From contig PNKY01000003.1 in the NCBI GenBank assembly GCA_013822765.1, positions 248,001 through 312,000 of the forward strand: DNA of 64,000 nt, read 5' to 3'. Position 1 is the first letter of the stretch; every line of letters begins with the position of its first letter. Shown here one piece after another: positions 44,030 through 52,852 of the stretch. The notes below the pieces were generated by a model. That model had not been told where the DNA came from. It made no database searches and saw only the letters and a list, made by a program, of their open reading frames with translations. The translations under genes and the position numbers were made by a program. Origin of the DNA: Rhodospirillum sp. Its GTDB lineage: Bacteria > Pseudomonadota > Alphaproteobacteria > Dongiales > Dongiaceae.

Positions 44030-45849
44030 CGCCGCCCGAATAGCCGCTCGATATCCGCGAGCTTCAATTCGACGTAGGTGGGGCGGCCGTGATTGCACTG
44101 GCCCGAATGCGGCGTCGCTTCCATCTGGCGCAGCAGGGCGTCCATCTCGGGCTGGGTCAGGCGGCGGCCGGCGCGCACCGAGCCGTGGCAGGCCATGGTG
44201 GAGCAGACTTCCTGCAGGCGCTCTTTCAAGGACAGGGCGTCGCCGAGCTCGGCCAGTTCGTCGGCCAGGTCCTGGATCAGGCCGCGCACGTCGGATTGGC
44301 CGAGCAAGGCCGGCACCTCGCGCACCACGATGGCGCCGGCGCCAAAGCCTTCGATCACCAGGCCGAGTTCCGCGAGTTCGCCAGCGCGCGCCGTCAGGCG
44401 CTCGGCGTTCGGGCCATCGAGCTCCACCACCTCCGGAATCAACAGCGCCTGACGCGCAACCGAGCCCAATTCCAACGCCGCCTTCATACGCTCATAGACC
44501 AGCCGCTCGTGCGCGGCGTGCTGGTCGACGATCACGATGCCGTCGGCGGTCTGCGCCACCACGTAGGTCTCGTGCAATTGCGCGCGCGCAACGCCGAGCG
44601 GATGCGCGGCCGGCGCACTGTCCGCGGCCGGCACCGCCTCGACGCGCGCGCTGGGCCGGTCGATTTCCGCCGACAAGGGCGCGAAGGCGGCCATCGCCTG
44701 CGCGGCCAAGCCCGGACTTGAGCGCGCGGGGCCGGGCGTGTAGCCGCGCCAGGCCGGCGTCGAAAGCTGGGTCGGAAATTGGCTCGGCGCGGTGAAAGAG
44801 CCGAGTGTGTTGGCCGCGACGGTGCTGGAGGCGCGATGGCCCGCCTCCGCCAGCGCCGCGCGGATGGCGCTGACGATCAGGCCGCGCACCAGCGCCGCAT
44901 CGCGGAAGCGCACTTCGGCCTTGGCCGGATGCACGTTGACGTCGACCTCTTCGGCCGGCAGATCGACGAACAACGCCACCATCGGATGGCGGTCACGTGC
45001 CAGGAAATCCTGATAGGCGCCGCGGATGGCGCCGATGATCAGGCGGTCCTTCACCGGCCGGCCGTTCACGAACAGGAATTGCTGGGTCGAGGTGGCGCGG
45101 TTGAGGGTCGGCAGTCCGGCGAAGCCGGTGAGCCGCACGCTCTCGCGCATCGCGTCGAGCCGCGCGGCATTGTCGGCGAAATCGCGGCCCATGATGGCGC
45201 CGAGCCGCTCCAGCGTCGCGGCGGCCGGGTCCTGCAGCAGGTCGGCGCCGATCGCCGGCAGGCGCAGCGCCAGCCGCTCCTCGTCCCGCAGGGTGAAGGC
45301 GACATCGGGGTGCGCCATGGCCAGGCGCTCGACGATCTCCTGCGCGGCGTTCGATTCCGAGCGCGGCGATTTCAGGAACTTGAGGCGCGCCGGCACCGCG
45401 TAGAACAGGTCGCGCAATTCGACCCGCGTGCCTTCGCCGCGCGCAGCCGGTTCGGCGGAAGACTTCACGCCGCCGTCGACCGCGACCTGCCAGGCGGTAT
45501 CGGCGCCGCGCGCGCGGCTGGCGATCGCGAGCCGGCCGACCGCGCCGATCGACGGCAACGCCTCGCCGCGGAAGCCGAAGGAGTGGATGTGGACCAGGTC
45601 GTCGTCCGGGAGCTTGGAGGTGGCGTGGCGCTCGACCGCCAGCGCCAGCTCGTCCCGGGTCATGCCCTTGCCGTCATCCTCGACCACGATCAGGGCGCGG
45701 CCGCCCTCGCGCAGATGGATGTCGATTCGGCGCGCGCCGGCGTCGAGGGCATTCTCTACAAGTTCCTTCACCACCGAGGCAGGCCGTTCCACCACCTCGC
45801 CGGCGGCGATCTGGTTGACGAGATTGGGCGGCAGGAGGCGGATTGTCAT
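44026..45849 (-). CDS. mutL: DNA mismatch repair protein MutL
   Basis: A 607-residue MutL. The GHKL ATPase is complete ([51 protein letters not shown]). The C-terminal domain contains [14 protein letters not shown], the endonuclease motif D-Q-H-A-x2-E-x4-E, plus ACHGSVRAG and [11 protein letters not shown], so it should nick DNA itself, as expected in bacteria without MutH. Start ATG 45849 ([18 protein letters not shown]) was preferred over an ATG ten codons earlier. Confidence 0.96.
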   Translation of the reverse strand: MTIRLLPPNLVNQIAAGEVVERPASVVKELVENALDAGARRIDIHLREGGRALIVVEDDGKGMTRDELALAVERHATSKLPDDDLVHIHSFGFRGEALPSIGAVGRLAIASRARGADTAWQVAVDGGVKSSAEPAARGEGTRVELRDLFYAVPARLKFLKSPRSESNAAQEIVERLAMAHPDVAFTLRDEERLALRLPAIGADLLQDPAAATLERLGAIMGRDFADNAARLDAMRESVRLTGFAGLPTLNRATSTQQFLFVNGRPVKDRLIIGAIRGAYQDFLARDRHPMVALFVDLPAEEVDVNVHPAKAEVRFRDAALVRGLIVSAIRAALAEAGHRASSTVAANTLGSFTAPSQFPTQLSTPAWRGYTPGPARSSPGLAAQAMAAFAPLSAEIDRPSARVEAVPAADSAPAAHPLGVARAQLHETYVVAQTADGIVIVDQHAAHERLVYERMKAALELGSVARQALLIPEVVELDGPNAERLTARAGELAELGLVIEGFGAGAIVVREVPALLGQSDVRGLIQDLADELAELGDALSLKERLQEVCSTMACHGSVRAGRRLTQPEMDALLRQMEATPHSGQCNHGRPTYVELKLADIERLFGRR

Positions 45850-45923
45850 GGTGACAAGTCTAGCAGTTTTCTCAGGCATAATCCGAGTCGCTAGTATGTC
45901 GGAAAATGAAACTGGGGGAAGAG

Positions 45924-46373
45924 ATGGGAGCCGCCGATAAGGAGTTCATGCCGGCCGAGGAATACGGCCGTTCCCTGCAGGGACTTGGCATCAACCTGCT
46001 GGTGCGCGACGTCACGCGCTCGGTCGCCTTTGCGCGCAACGTGCTGGGCGCGAGCGTCGCCTATGCCGATAAGGATTTTGCGGTTTTGCGTTACGCGAAC
46101 GGCCCGACACGGGCGGAGTGGATGCTGCACAGCGACGGCACCTACCACAGCAACCCGCTGCTGGGCCTGATCGGCGACGCGCAGGTGCGCGGGGTGGGCG
46201 TAGAGGTCCGGCTGTATTACTGCGACCCCGACGTCGCGGTCGAGCGCGCCAAGGAGCATGGCCATCATGTGCTGTCGGAAGCGGCCGACAAGCCGCACGG
46301 CTTGCGGGAATCCTACATTCTCGACCCGGACGGCTACTGCTGGGTGCCGGCAGTGCACAAGAGGGCGGGCTGA
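45924..46373 (+). CDS. VOC-family protein
   Basis: A 149-residue single VOC domain: [69 protein letters not shown] and [21 protein letters not shown] precedes the ATG at 45924 by 3-4 bases, preferred to an ATG six codons earlier. It diverges from mutL across 74 bp and is followed after 4 bp by the LysE exporter, suggesting that the two are co-expressed. Confidence 0.8.
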   Translation: MGAADKEFMPAEEYGRSLQGLGINLLVRDVTRSVAFARNVLGASVAYADKDFAVLRYANGPTRAEWMLHSDGTYHSNPLLGLIGDAQVRGVGVEVRLYYCDPDVAVERAKEHGHHVLSEAADKPHGLRESYILDPDGYCWVPAVHKRAG

Positions 46374-46377
46374 CGCC

Positions 46378-47016
46378 ATGGGCTGGTCAGAGATTCTTGC
46401 GTTCATGCTCGCGGCGACGCTCCTGGTGACCTCACCGGGGCCAAACGGAGTTCTGATCGCCACGACCGTGTCATCGTCCGGTCGCGGCGCCGGGTTTGCC
46501 AACATTGCCGGCTTCTTTACCGCATTCTATGTGCATGGCGCTTTGTCGATCTTGGGCATCTCCATCATCCTGTTGAAATCCGCGACAGCGTTTGCGGTCG
46601 TAAAATATCTTGGCGCCGCGTATTTGTGCTGGATTGGGATGAAGTCGCTCGTTGCGGCGCTCAGAGGCTCGGGACCGACCGTAACCGTCGCGCCTCAGAG
46701 AAAGCCGCGAACCCTCGGCAGGGCTTTCGCCGACGGGTTCCTGACGAACGGATTGAACCCCAAAGTGTCGATGTTCTATCTCGCCGTATTCCCTCATTTC
46801 ATACCGATCAACGATCATTCGGCGGCGTCGGCTTTTCTGCTCGTCTTCCTGCATTCGATGATCAATCTCGTTTGGTTTGGCGCGATGGTTCTGCTGTTAT
46901 CGAGATTGACGAAAGCCGCCCGGCACGCGCGCTTTGAGCGCTGGCTCAAGGGTGTCACCGGCGTCGTGTTCATTGGCTTCGGGTATAAGCTCGCGACCTA
47001 TCGGCCAAGCGTCTGA
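46378..47016 (+). CDS. LysE/RhtB-family exporter
   Basis: A 212-residue membrane protein of the LysE translocator family, with the typical start ILAFMLAATLLVTSPGPNGVLIATT, then KYLGAAYLCWIGMKSL and FADGFLTNGLNPKVSMFYLAVFPHFI. About six membrane helices are visible. Members export amino acids or homoserine lactones; the substrate here is unknown. The spacing of 4 bp after the VOC gene suggests shared transcription. GC content is locally a little lower than in the neighbours. Confidence 0.88.
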   Translation: MGWSEILAFMLAATLLVTSPGPNGVLIATTVSSSGRGAGFANIAGFFTAFYVHGALSILGISIILLKSATAFAVVKYLGAAYLCWIGMKSLVAALRGSGPTVTVAPQRKPRTLGRAFADGFLTNGLNPKVSMFYLAVFPHFIPINDHSAASAFLLVFLHSMINLVWFGAMVLLLSRLTKAARHARFERWLKGVTGVVFIGFGYKLATYRPSV

Positions 47017-47034
47017 AGCGCCCCGCGCCCGAGC

Positions 47035-48018
47035 CTAGACCTTCGCGTAGTCGCGGTACCACGCCACGAAGCGGCGGATGCCCTCGTCGAGCCTGATGGT
47101 GGGCGCGTAGCCGAGATCCTGCCGCGATACGGAAATGTCGGCCCAGGTCTTCGGCACGTCTCCGAGGGGCATCGGCGTGTCGATGCGCTGGGCCTTGCGG
47201 CCGCAGGCCGCCTCGATCGCGGTGACCAGGGCGTTGACCGATTCCGGGCTGTCGTTGCCGAGATTGTAGAGCCGGTGCGGCTCTTCGGCGTCGGCCGGCG
47301 GAGGGCGGTCGAGTGCCGACAGCACGCCGGCGACGATGTCGTCGATATAGGTGAAGTCGCGCTGCGGGGCGCCGCCGGCATAGGTCTCGATCGGCGTGCC
47401 TTCGAGGATCGCCTTGGTGAACTTGTAATAGGCCATGTCCGGTCGGCCCCAGGGACCATAGACGGTGAAGAAGCGCAGTCCGGTCTGCCGCAGCTTGAAG
47501 ATGCGGGCGTAGGAGACGCTGAGCAGCTCGTCCGCGCGCTTGGTGGCGGCGTAGAGCGAGATTGGATGATCGGCCGCATCGTCGAGGGAGAACGGCACCT
47601 TCTTCGATGCTCCGTAGACCGAGCTGGAGCTGGCATAGACCAGGTGATCCAGCTTCGGCGCCAGGCGCGCCATCTGCAGCATGTTGAAGTGGCCGTTGAG
47701 ATTGGCGCGCACATATTCTTCCGGCTGCTCGATCGAATAGCGCACGCCGGCCTGGGCGGCGAGATGGACGATCCGCTGGGTGTCCGGCAGCACGTCGGCC
47801 AACGCAGTCTTGAGCGCGGCCTCGTCGGCGATGTCGACTTGCCGAAAGCGGAAGCCGTTGCGGCCCTGCAGCCGCTGCAGCCGCGCCTGCTTTAGCGCGG
47901 GGTCGTAATAGGTGTTGAGGCTGTCGATCCCCAACACCTGCTCGCCACGATCCAGCAGCGCGGCGACCACGTAGGACCCGATGAAGCCGGCGGCGCCGGT
48001 GACGATGATTTCTGGCAT
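47035..48018 (-). CDS. NAD-dependent epimerase, UDP-glucuronate 4-epimerase type
   Basis: A 327-residue extended short-chain dehydrogenase. The NAD loop is VTGAAGFIGSYV, then HLAAQAGVRYSIEQPEEYVRAN, ASSSSVYGASKKVPF, the catalytic YAATKRADELL (Tyr and Lys), RFFTVYGPWGRPDMAYYKF and RDFTYIDDIV. This pattern fits UDP-glucuronate epimerases of the CapI class. It follows the nucleotide-sugar dehydrogenase by 8 bp, and the pair would make uronic-acid sugar nucleotides for a surface polysaccharide. Confidence 0.86.
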   Translation of the reverse strand: MPEIIVTGAAGFIGSYVVAALLDRGEQVLGIDSLNTYYDPALKQARLQRLQGRNGFRFRQVDIADEAALKTALADVLPDTQRIVHLAAQAGVRYSIEQPEEYVRANLNGHFNMLQMARLAPKLDHLVYASSSSVYGASKKVPFSLDDAADHPISLYAATKRADELLSVSYARIFKLRQTGLRFFTVYGPWGRPDMAYYKFTKAILEGTPIETYAGGAPQRDFTYIDDIVAGVLSALDRPPPADAEEPHRLYNLGNDSPESVNALVTAIEAACGRKAQRIDTPMPLGDVPKTWADISVSRQDLGYAPTIRLDEGIRRFVAWYRDYAKV

Positions 48019-48026
48019 TCCTGCTA

Positions 48027-49391
48027 TCAGGCCTTGCGAAGGTGCGGGCCGGCAAAGCCGGCGCGGGTCATGGCGTTGCGGGTATCCAGCACAAGCCGCC
48101 CATGCTTCGCAACCATCGAATAGTCGACATCGTCGTGATCGGTTACGATCAGCACCGCGTCCGCACCCGACAGTGACTTAGCTGTGAGCGGAACCGACTT
48201 GCGTCCAGTGAGGTTGGCGTGCTCGCGGCTCGGCTTCACCGCCGGGATGTAGGGATCGTGATAAGAGACCTTGGCGCCGGCCTTTTCCAAGAGTTCGATC
48301 AGGATCAACGCCGGGCTCTCGCGCATGTCGTCGATGTTCTTCTTGTAGGCAAGGCCGATCATCATGATGCGCGCGTCTTTCAGCGCCTTGGCGCGCTGTT
48401 GGCTCAACTCTTCGGCCAGGCGTGCGACGACGTAGCGCGGCATGGCGGTATTGATCTCGCCCGCCAGCTCGATGAAGCGGGTGTTGATGCCGAACTCGCG
48501 CGCCTTCCAGGTGAGATAGAAGGGATCGATCGGGATGCAATGCCCGCCCAAGCCCGGGCCGGGATAGAACGGCATGAAGCCGAATGGCTTGGTCTTGGCG
48601 GCCTCGATCACTTCCCAGACGTCGATGCCCATCGCGGCGCAGATCACCTTGAGCTCGTTCACCAGCGCGATGTTGACGGCGCGGAAGATGTTCTCGGTCA
48701 GCTTCACGGTCTCCGCGGTCTCGGGCGAGCTCACCGGCACCGTCTTCACCACCACCTGGTCGTAGAGCGCGACGGTGAGGTCGAGCGCGACCTTGCCGTC
48801 GCCGCCGACCACTTTTGGAATGTCGTTGGTGCCGAAATTGGCGTTGCCGGGATCCTCGCGCTCCGGCGAATAGGCGAGCCAGAAATCGACGCCGGACTTG
48901 AGGCCGGTCGCTTCCAGGATCGGCTTCAGATCCTCGCGCGTGGTGCCGGGATAGGTGCTGGATTCCAGCACGATCAGCTGCCCCTTGCGCAGGTTGGGCG
49001 CGATCTCCTGCCCGGTCTTGACGATGAATTGCAGGTCCGGCTCGCGGTATTTGGTGAGCGGCGTCGGCACGCAGATGATGATCGCATCCATCTGCTTCAG
49101 GCGGGCGAAGTCATCGGTCGCATCGAACGTGCCGCTCTTGCGCACCGCCGCGATGCGCTTGCCCGGGATGTGCTTGATGTAGCTGCGCCCGGCATTGAGC
49201 GCCGTCACCTTTGGCGTATCGATGTCGAAACCGGTGGTCGGAAAGCCCTTCTCGGCGAACAGGCAGGCCAACGGCAAGCCGACATAGCCCAGGCCGATGA
49301 TACCGATCCTAGCGGTGCGGGCGACGATCGCACGCCGCAATGCAGAACCGTCAGTCTCACGGCCCTTCGAACGCTGTGTAGAATTTTTCAT
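48027..49391 (-). CDS. Nucleotide-sugar dehydrogenase, WbpA/UDP-GlcNAc 6-dehydrogenase type
   Basis: A 454-residue UDP-glucose/GDP-mannose dehydrogenase family enzyme: IGIIGLGYVGLPLACLFAEKG, CVPTPLTK, VLESSTYPGTTREDL, AYSPEREDPGN, LTENIFRAVNIALVNELK and the catalytic Cys in GPGLGGHCIPIDPFYLTW, then the C-terminal IGLAYKKNIDDMRESPAL. It oxidises C6 of a UDP-sugar twice; the motif set is closest to WbpA-like enzymes. The first ~28 residues are a basic tail. The 153-bp divergent spacer to marR is AT-richer than its surroundings. Confidence 0.86.
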   Translation of the reverse strand: MKNSTQRSKGRETDGSALRRAIVARTARIGIIGLGYVGLPLACLFAEKGFPTTGFDIDTPKVTALNAGRSYIKHIPGKRIAAVRKSGTFDATDDFARLKQMDAIIICVPTPLTKYREPDLQFIVKTGQEIAPNLRKGQLIVLESSTYPGTTREDLKPILEATGLKSGVDFWLAYSPEREDPGNANFGTNDIPKVVGGDGKVALDLTVALYDQVVVKTVPVSSPETAETVKLTENIFRAVNIALVNELKVICAAMGIDVWEVIEAAKTKPFGFMPFYPGPGLGGHCIPIDPFYLTWKAREFGINTRFIELAGEINTAMPRYVVARLAEELSQQRAKALKDARIMMIGLAYKKNIDDMRESPALILIELLEKAGAKVSYHDPYIPAVKPSREHANLTGRKSVPLTAKSLSGADAVLIVTDHDDVDYSMVAKHGRLVLDTRNAMTRAGFAGPHLRKA

Positions 49392-49472
49392 CGCTTTTCT
49401 TGCCTTTATTTGCACTCTCGTGTGCGAATGAGAATGGTTCGCCCTTTTTAGCGCCAAATGGTTCGGCTATTG

Positions 49473-49488
49473 ATGAACGGATGTTCAT
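49473..49488. promoter_or_regulatory. Palindrome ATGAAC-N4-GTTCAT in the divergent marR promoter region
   Basis: A perfect inverted repeat, ATGAACGGATGTTCAT, lies 57 bp upstream of the marR start and 82 bp upstream of the dehydrogenase start. MarR proteins bind short palindromes in divergent promoters, so this may be an autoregulatory operator shared with the dehydrogenase gene. No bound protein is known. Confidence 0.45.
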
Positions 49489-49544
49489 GTGGTGGGTCGT
49501 AATCAGTACAGCGAACCACTGCGTTTGGGTTGGTGGGGACATCA

Positions 49545-50195
49545 ATGGCCGACGAGGTTTCAAACAAGCTGCTGAGCGGGCTCAACCGCATCAGCCTGGC
49601 GATGCGCAGCGCCGCGTGGGGGGATGCCACCGAATCCGGCCTGACGCCGACGCAAAGCCAGATCCTGGCTTTCATCGCGGCACGCTCGGCCCAGAACCCC
49701 CGATCGGGCGATGCGGCCGACGCATTGGGCATCACTCCGCAGACCGCGAGCGTAGCAATCGCCGCCCTGGTCGCCAAGGGTCTGGTCCAGAAGGTGCCGG
49801 ATGCCAGCGACCGGCGCGCCTCATCCCTGAAGCTGACGCGGCAGGGCGAAGTGGCGGCACGGGTCGCGGCGCAGTGGCCGGACTTCCTGCTCGCCGCCGT
49901 GCAGGAGCTGGACCCGGCAGAGCGCAAGCTGTTCCTGCGCATCCTCATCAAGCTGATCCGGCGGTTGCAGACTGACGGACAGATCGTGCCGCAGCGCCTG
50001 TGCGTGACCTGCGTGCATTTCCAGCCCAACTCCCATCCGAACAACCCGGCGGGCCTGCATCATTGCGCCTACGTGGATATGCCGCTGGGCGACACCGATC
50101 TCAGGATCGACTGCCCGGATCACCGGAGCGCTTCGCCGGAGGTGGCGAACACCAACTGGTCGATCTTCCTGCGCACGGCGGCCTCCAAGAATTGA
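49545..50195 (+). CDS. MarR-family regulator with a cysteine-rich C-terminal tail
   Basis: A 216-residue protein. Residues ~5-135 form a MarR-type winged helix (LTPTQSQILAFIA, ALGITPQTASVAIAALVAKGLVQKVPDASDRRASSLKLT). A further ~65 residues carry four cysteines and several histidines in LCVTCVHFQP, HHCAY and RIDCPDH, a pattern that could bind a metal or form disulfides. The effector is unknown. GGTGGGG precedes the ATG at 49545. It diverges from the nucleotide-sugar dehydrogenase and ends near the convergent aminotransferase. Confidence 0.82.
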   Translation: MADEVSNKLLSGLNRISLAMRSAAWGDATESGLTPTQSQILAFIAARSAQNPRSGDAADALGITPQTASVAIAALVAKGLVQKVPDASDRRASSLKLTRQGEVAARVAAQWPDFLLAAVQELDPAERKLFLRILIKLIRRLQTDGQIVPQRLCVTCVHFQPNSHPNNPAGLHHCAYVDMPLGDTDLRIDCPDHRSASPEVANTNWSIFLRTAASKN

Positions 50196-50253
50196 CAGGA
50201 GTACCGGAGCATTTTCCGCTCAAGTGGTCGGCGGTTCGGCGCAGAAAGCGAAG

Positions 50254-51678
50254 CTAGTCGAGCCGGTGGCCTTCGCGCACCAGGTCGTCGGCCGCTGCCT
50301 TGATGCCGGCGGCGAGGCCGGTCACTAGCTCATCCACCTCGGCCTCGGTCATCACCAGCGGCGGCGACATGATGTTGAGATGCGCCAGCGGCCGCACGAT
50401 CAGGCCGCGCGCCTCGCAATGATTGGAGATGCGCTTGCCGATGTTGACGCCGTCCGGCAGCAGCGCGCGCGTCCGCTTGTTGGCGACATATTCCGTGCAC
50501 ATCATGAAATGGCTGCCGCGCACGTCGCCCACTAGCGGCAGGTCCTTGAGCGCGTGCAGCCGCTGCTCGAGGTAGGGCCCGACCTTGCGCACATGGCCGC
50601 AGATGTCGCGCTTTTCCATGATCTCGATAGTCTTGAGGCCGGCCGCGCAGGCGACCGGGTGGCCCGAATAGGTGAAGCCGTGGGTGAACCAGCCATCGGG
50701 ATCGGGCGATGAGATCCCTTCGTAGATCCGGTCGCTAAAGATGACGGCGCCGAGCGGCACGTAGCCGGACGAGATGCCCTTGGCCGAGACAATCAGGTCG
50801 GGCTCGATGCCGAACACGTCCTTGGACGCGAACCACTGGCCGAGGCGGCCGAACGCGGTGACCACCTCGTCAGAAACGTAGAGCACGTCGTACTTCTTGC
50901 AGATTTCCCAGGTGCGCTGGTGGTAGCCCGGCGGCGGCACGATCACCCCGCCTGCGCCCATGATCGGCTCGGCGAAGAACGCCGCAACCTGGTCGGGGCC
51001 GATCTCGAGGATCTTGCGCTCGAGTTCATCCACCAGCTGGTCGCAGTATTGCGCGACGCTCATCCCGTCCGGTCGACGATAGACGTAGGGGCAGGCGACG
51101 TGATGGATGAAATCCGTCGCGTAGTGGAAGTGCGGCGAGCGGTCGCTTTCGCGGCCGGTGAGCGACATCGCCAGGTATGTGCTGCCGTGATAGGAGCCGA
51201 TGCGCGAAATGAGGTGCCGCTTCTCCGGCTTGCCGCGGCGGGCGTTGTAGTAGTGGATGAGCCGCACCGCCGTGTCGTTCGCGGCCGAACCGGAGCAGGT
51301 ATAGAATACGCGGTTGAGATCGCCAGGCGCCAGGCTCGCCAGTTTCGTGGCCAGTTCCACCGCCGGCGGGTTGGTGGTGTCGACAAAGGCGGAATAGAAG
51401 CTGAGGCGCCGGATCTGATCGGCGACCGCCTCGGCCATCTCCTCCTCGCCGAAGCCGAGCGACATGCACCACAGGCCGCCGATGCCATCGAGATAGCGCT
51501 TGCCGCGGGAATCGGTGATGTGGGCGCCCTTGGCGCCGGTGATGACCAGCGAGCCTTCCTGCTTGAAGCTGTCGAAATGGGTAAAGGGATGGACAAAGTG
51601 GCGCTGGTCGTCGCGCCAGATGCGGTCGGTGTCGTAGTTCGACGCCGCAGCCGCTGCGAAGGCAGGTCCTTCACGCAT
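50254..51678 (-). CDS. Class III aminotransferase, putrescine/omega-amino acid--pyruvate type
   Basis: A 474-residue PLP enzyme. Signatures are LDGIGGLWCMSLGFG, YTCSGSAANDTAVRLI, SYHGSTYLAMSLTG, YVSDEVVTAFGRLG and the PLP lysine in SAKGISSGYVPLGAVI. Members of this branch use diamines such as putrescine, or omega-amino acids, with pyruvate. Substrate is not proven. It is followed on the same strand by no other gene, and upstream, 89 bp away, is a LuxR-type regulator. Homospermidine synthase and a YdcSTUV importer are nearby, which favours a polyamine substrate. Confidence 0.84.
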   Translation of the reverse strand: MREGPAFAAAAASNYDTDRIWRDDQRHFVHPFTHFDSFKQEGSLVITGAKGAHITDSRGKRYLDGIGGLWCMSLGFGEEEMAEAVADQIRRLSFYSAFVDTTNPPAVELATKLASLAPGDLNRVFYTCSGSAANDTAVRLIHYYNARRGKPEKRHLISRIGSYHGSTYLAMSLTGRESDRSPHFHYATDFIHHVACPYVYRRPDGMSVAQYCDQLVDELERKILEIGPDQVAAFFAEPIMGAGGVIVPPPGYHQRTWEICKKYDVLYVSDEVVTAFGRLGQWFASKDVFGIEPDLIVSAKGISSGYVPLGAVIFSDRIYEGISSPDPDGWFTHGFTYSGHPVACAAGLKTIEIMEKRDICGHVRKVGPYLEQRLHALKDLPLVGDVRGSHFMMCTEYVANKRTRALLPDGVNIGKRISNHCEARGLIVRPLAHLNIMSPPLVMTEAEVDELVTGLAAGIKAAADDLVREGHRLD

Positions 51679-51767
51679 GATCCGATCTCCCCATCGCTAT
51701 CATCTGGAGCGAGTGTGACCGGCGGAACGCGCCCGCGAAATAGCCTAGATGGGTCAGCCCAGATCGG

Positions 51768-52598
51768 TCAGCGTAACCGCGTCAGCGGATCGCCCTCGAA
51801 GCCCGGCTCCACCTGCTCCAGGGCCTTGAAGAACAGGGCAAACAGCTCCGCCTGCGAGGCGACGCCGAGCTTGGGATAGATCCGCTTGAGATGATTGCGC
51901 GCAGTTTCCGGCGAAATGGTGAGGCCGCGCGCGATCGCCTTGGCCGAGTTGCCTTGCAGCAGCAGGTGCGTCACCTCGCGCTCGCGCTCGGTCAGGACCG
52001 ACGCGCCGAAATGACGATAGGCCTGGCGCAGGCTGTCATGCAGCGCAGAACGGTCGTTGGCGGCAGGACTTTGAACCTCGTTCATCCGCCGCACCGCCGC
52101 GCGCACCAGCGGCGCGGTCGCCGCCAGCCAGTCGTGGTCGCGGCGTGTGAAGCGCGGACGGCCGCGCCGGCGCGTGATGGAAACGTGGGCGGCGCTGCCG
52201 GAACCGAGCGCCGTCAGCAGGCCAAGCTCGTCGCCGATCTCGAGATGGCGGTAATAGCTGGAGAAATATTCGCTGCGCAGGAAACCTTCGGGCGCTAGCT
52301 CGCTCAGGCGGAAGCAGCCCTCCGTGGTCCCGGCCAGGAAGCGGTTGTAGAACGGATCCAGCAGATAAGGCCCATCGTGATATGCCGGCGATGGCTCCTG
52401 CGCCCCGCCATAGTAGGGCGCGCTCGGCGGCGCATCGCGATGCAGGGCCGCGATCAGGACGACGTCGAAGTCCAGCACCAGCCGCAAGGCAGCATCCAGC
52501 GCTTCCGCAATAGCCGATGGCGCCACGGTCAGGACGCGCAGCGCCGCCGCGTTCCAGGCGGCGAAGTCAGGCGCGGTGAGCGGTGTGTGCTGGACCAT
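51768..52598 (-). CDS. LuxR-family transcriptional regulator
   Basis: A 276-residue regulator. The C-terminal helix-turn-helix is clear: LTEREREVTHLLLQGNSAKAIARGLTISPETARNHLKRIYPKLGVASQAELFALF. The N-terminal ~190 residues form an unassigned sensing domain (YLLDPFYNRFLAGTTEGCFRLSELAP, SSYYRHLEIGDELGLL) with no receiver Asp pattern. AGGGGA lies 7 bases before the ATG at 52598. It lies between the aminotransferase and the divergent homospermidine synthase, so control of both is likely but unproven. Confidence 0.84.
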   Translation of the reverse strand: MVQHTPLTAPDFAAWNAAALRVLTVAPSAIAEALDAALRLVLDFDVVLIAALHRDAPPSAPYYGGAQEPSPAYHDGPYLLDPFYNRFLAGTTEGCFRLSELAPEGFLRSEYFSSYYRHLEIGDELGLLTALGSGSAAHVSITRRRGRPRFTRRDHDWLAATAPLVRAAVRRMNEVQSPAANDRSALHDSLRQAYRHFGASVLTEREREVTHLLLQGNSAKAIARGLTISPETARNHLKRIYPKLGVASQAELFALFFKALEQVEPGFEGDPLTRLR

Positions 52599-52852
52599 GA
52601 GATTTCCCCTGCACCCAGGATAGAGCGTGCCGCGGCATCCCGTCGCCAAAATTTCGCTTGATTGAGGGGTCCGTTTCCCGTAACTGCGGCGGCTGGCGCG
52701 ACGGCAGAACGACCCGCGGAACGACCTCGCCGTGCGCCGGTTCCTTCACAGACAACCTGCCAGACCGCGCTGGCCGCGTTCAGTCGCCCCCCAGTGCGAT
52801 CCCGGGTTTCACCCGCGCCGATCGCAGCAAGGTGCAAGTCCGGAGGTGACGC
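52599..52852. other. Divergent intergenic region between LuxR regulator and homospermidine synthase
   Basis: This 254-bp spacer should hold promoters for both genes. Next to the synthase gene is a strong ribosome site (GGAGGTGACGC before the ATG at 52853). I see no clear palindrome, -35/-10 pair, riboswitch or small ORF with coding signs. Confidence 0.5.

Noticed and set aside
49473..49488. GAAC-N4-GTTC as a LexA box
   Set aside because: This is the Gram-positive spacing; alphaproteobacterial LexA sites use direct GTTC repeats, and the gene is marR, not an SOS gene. A MarR operator is more plausible.
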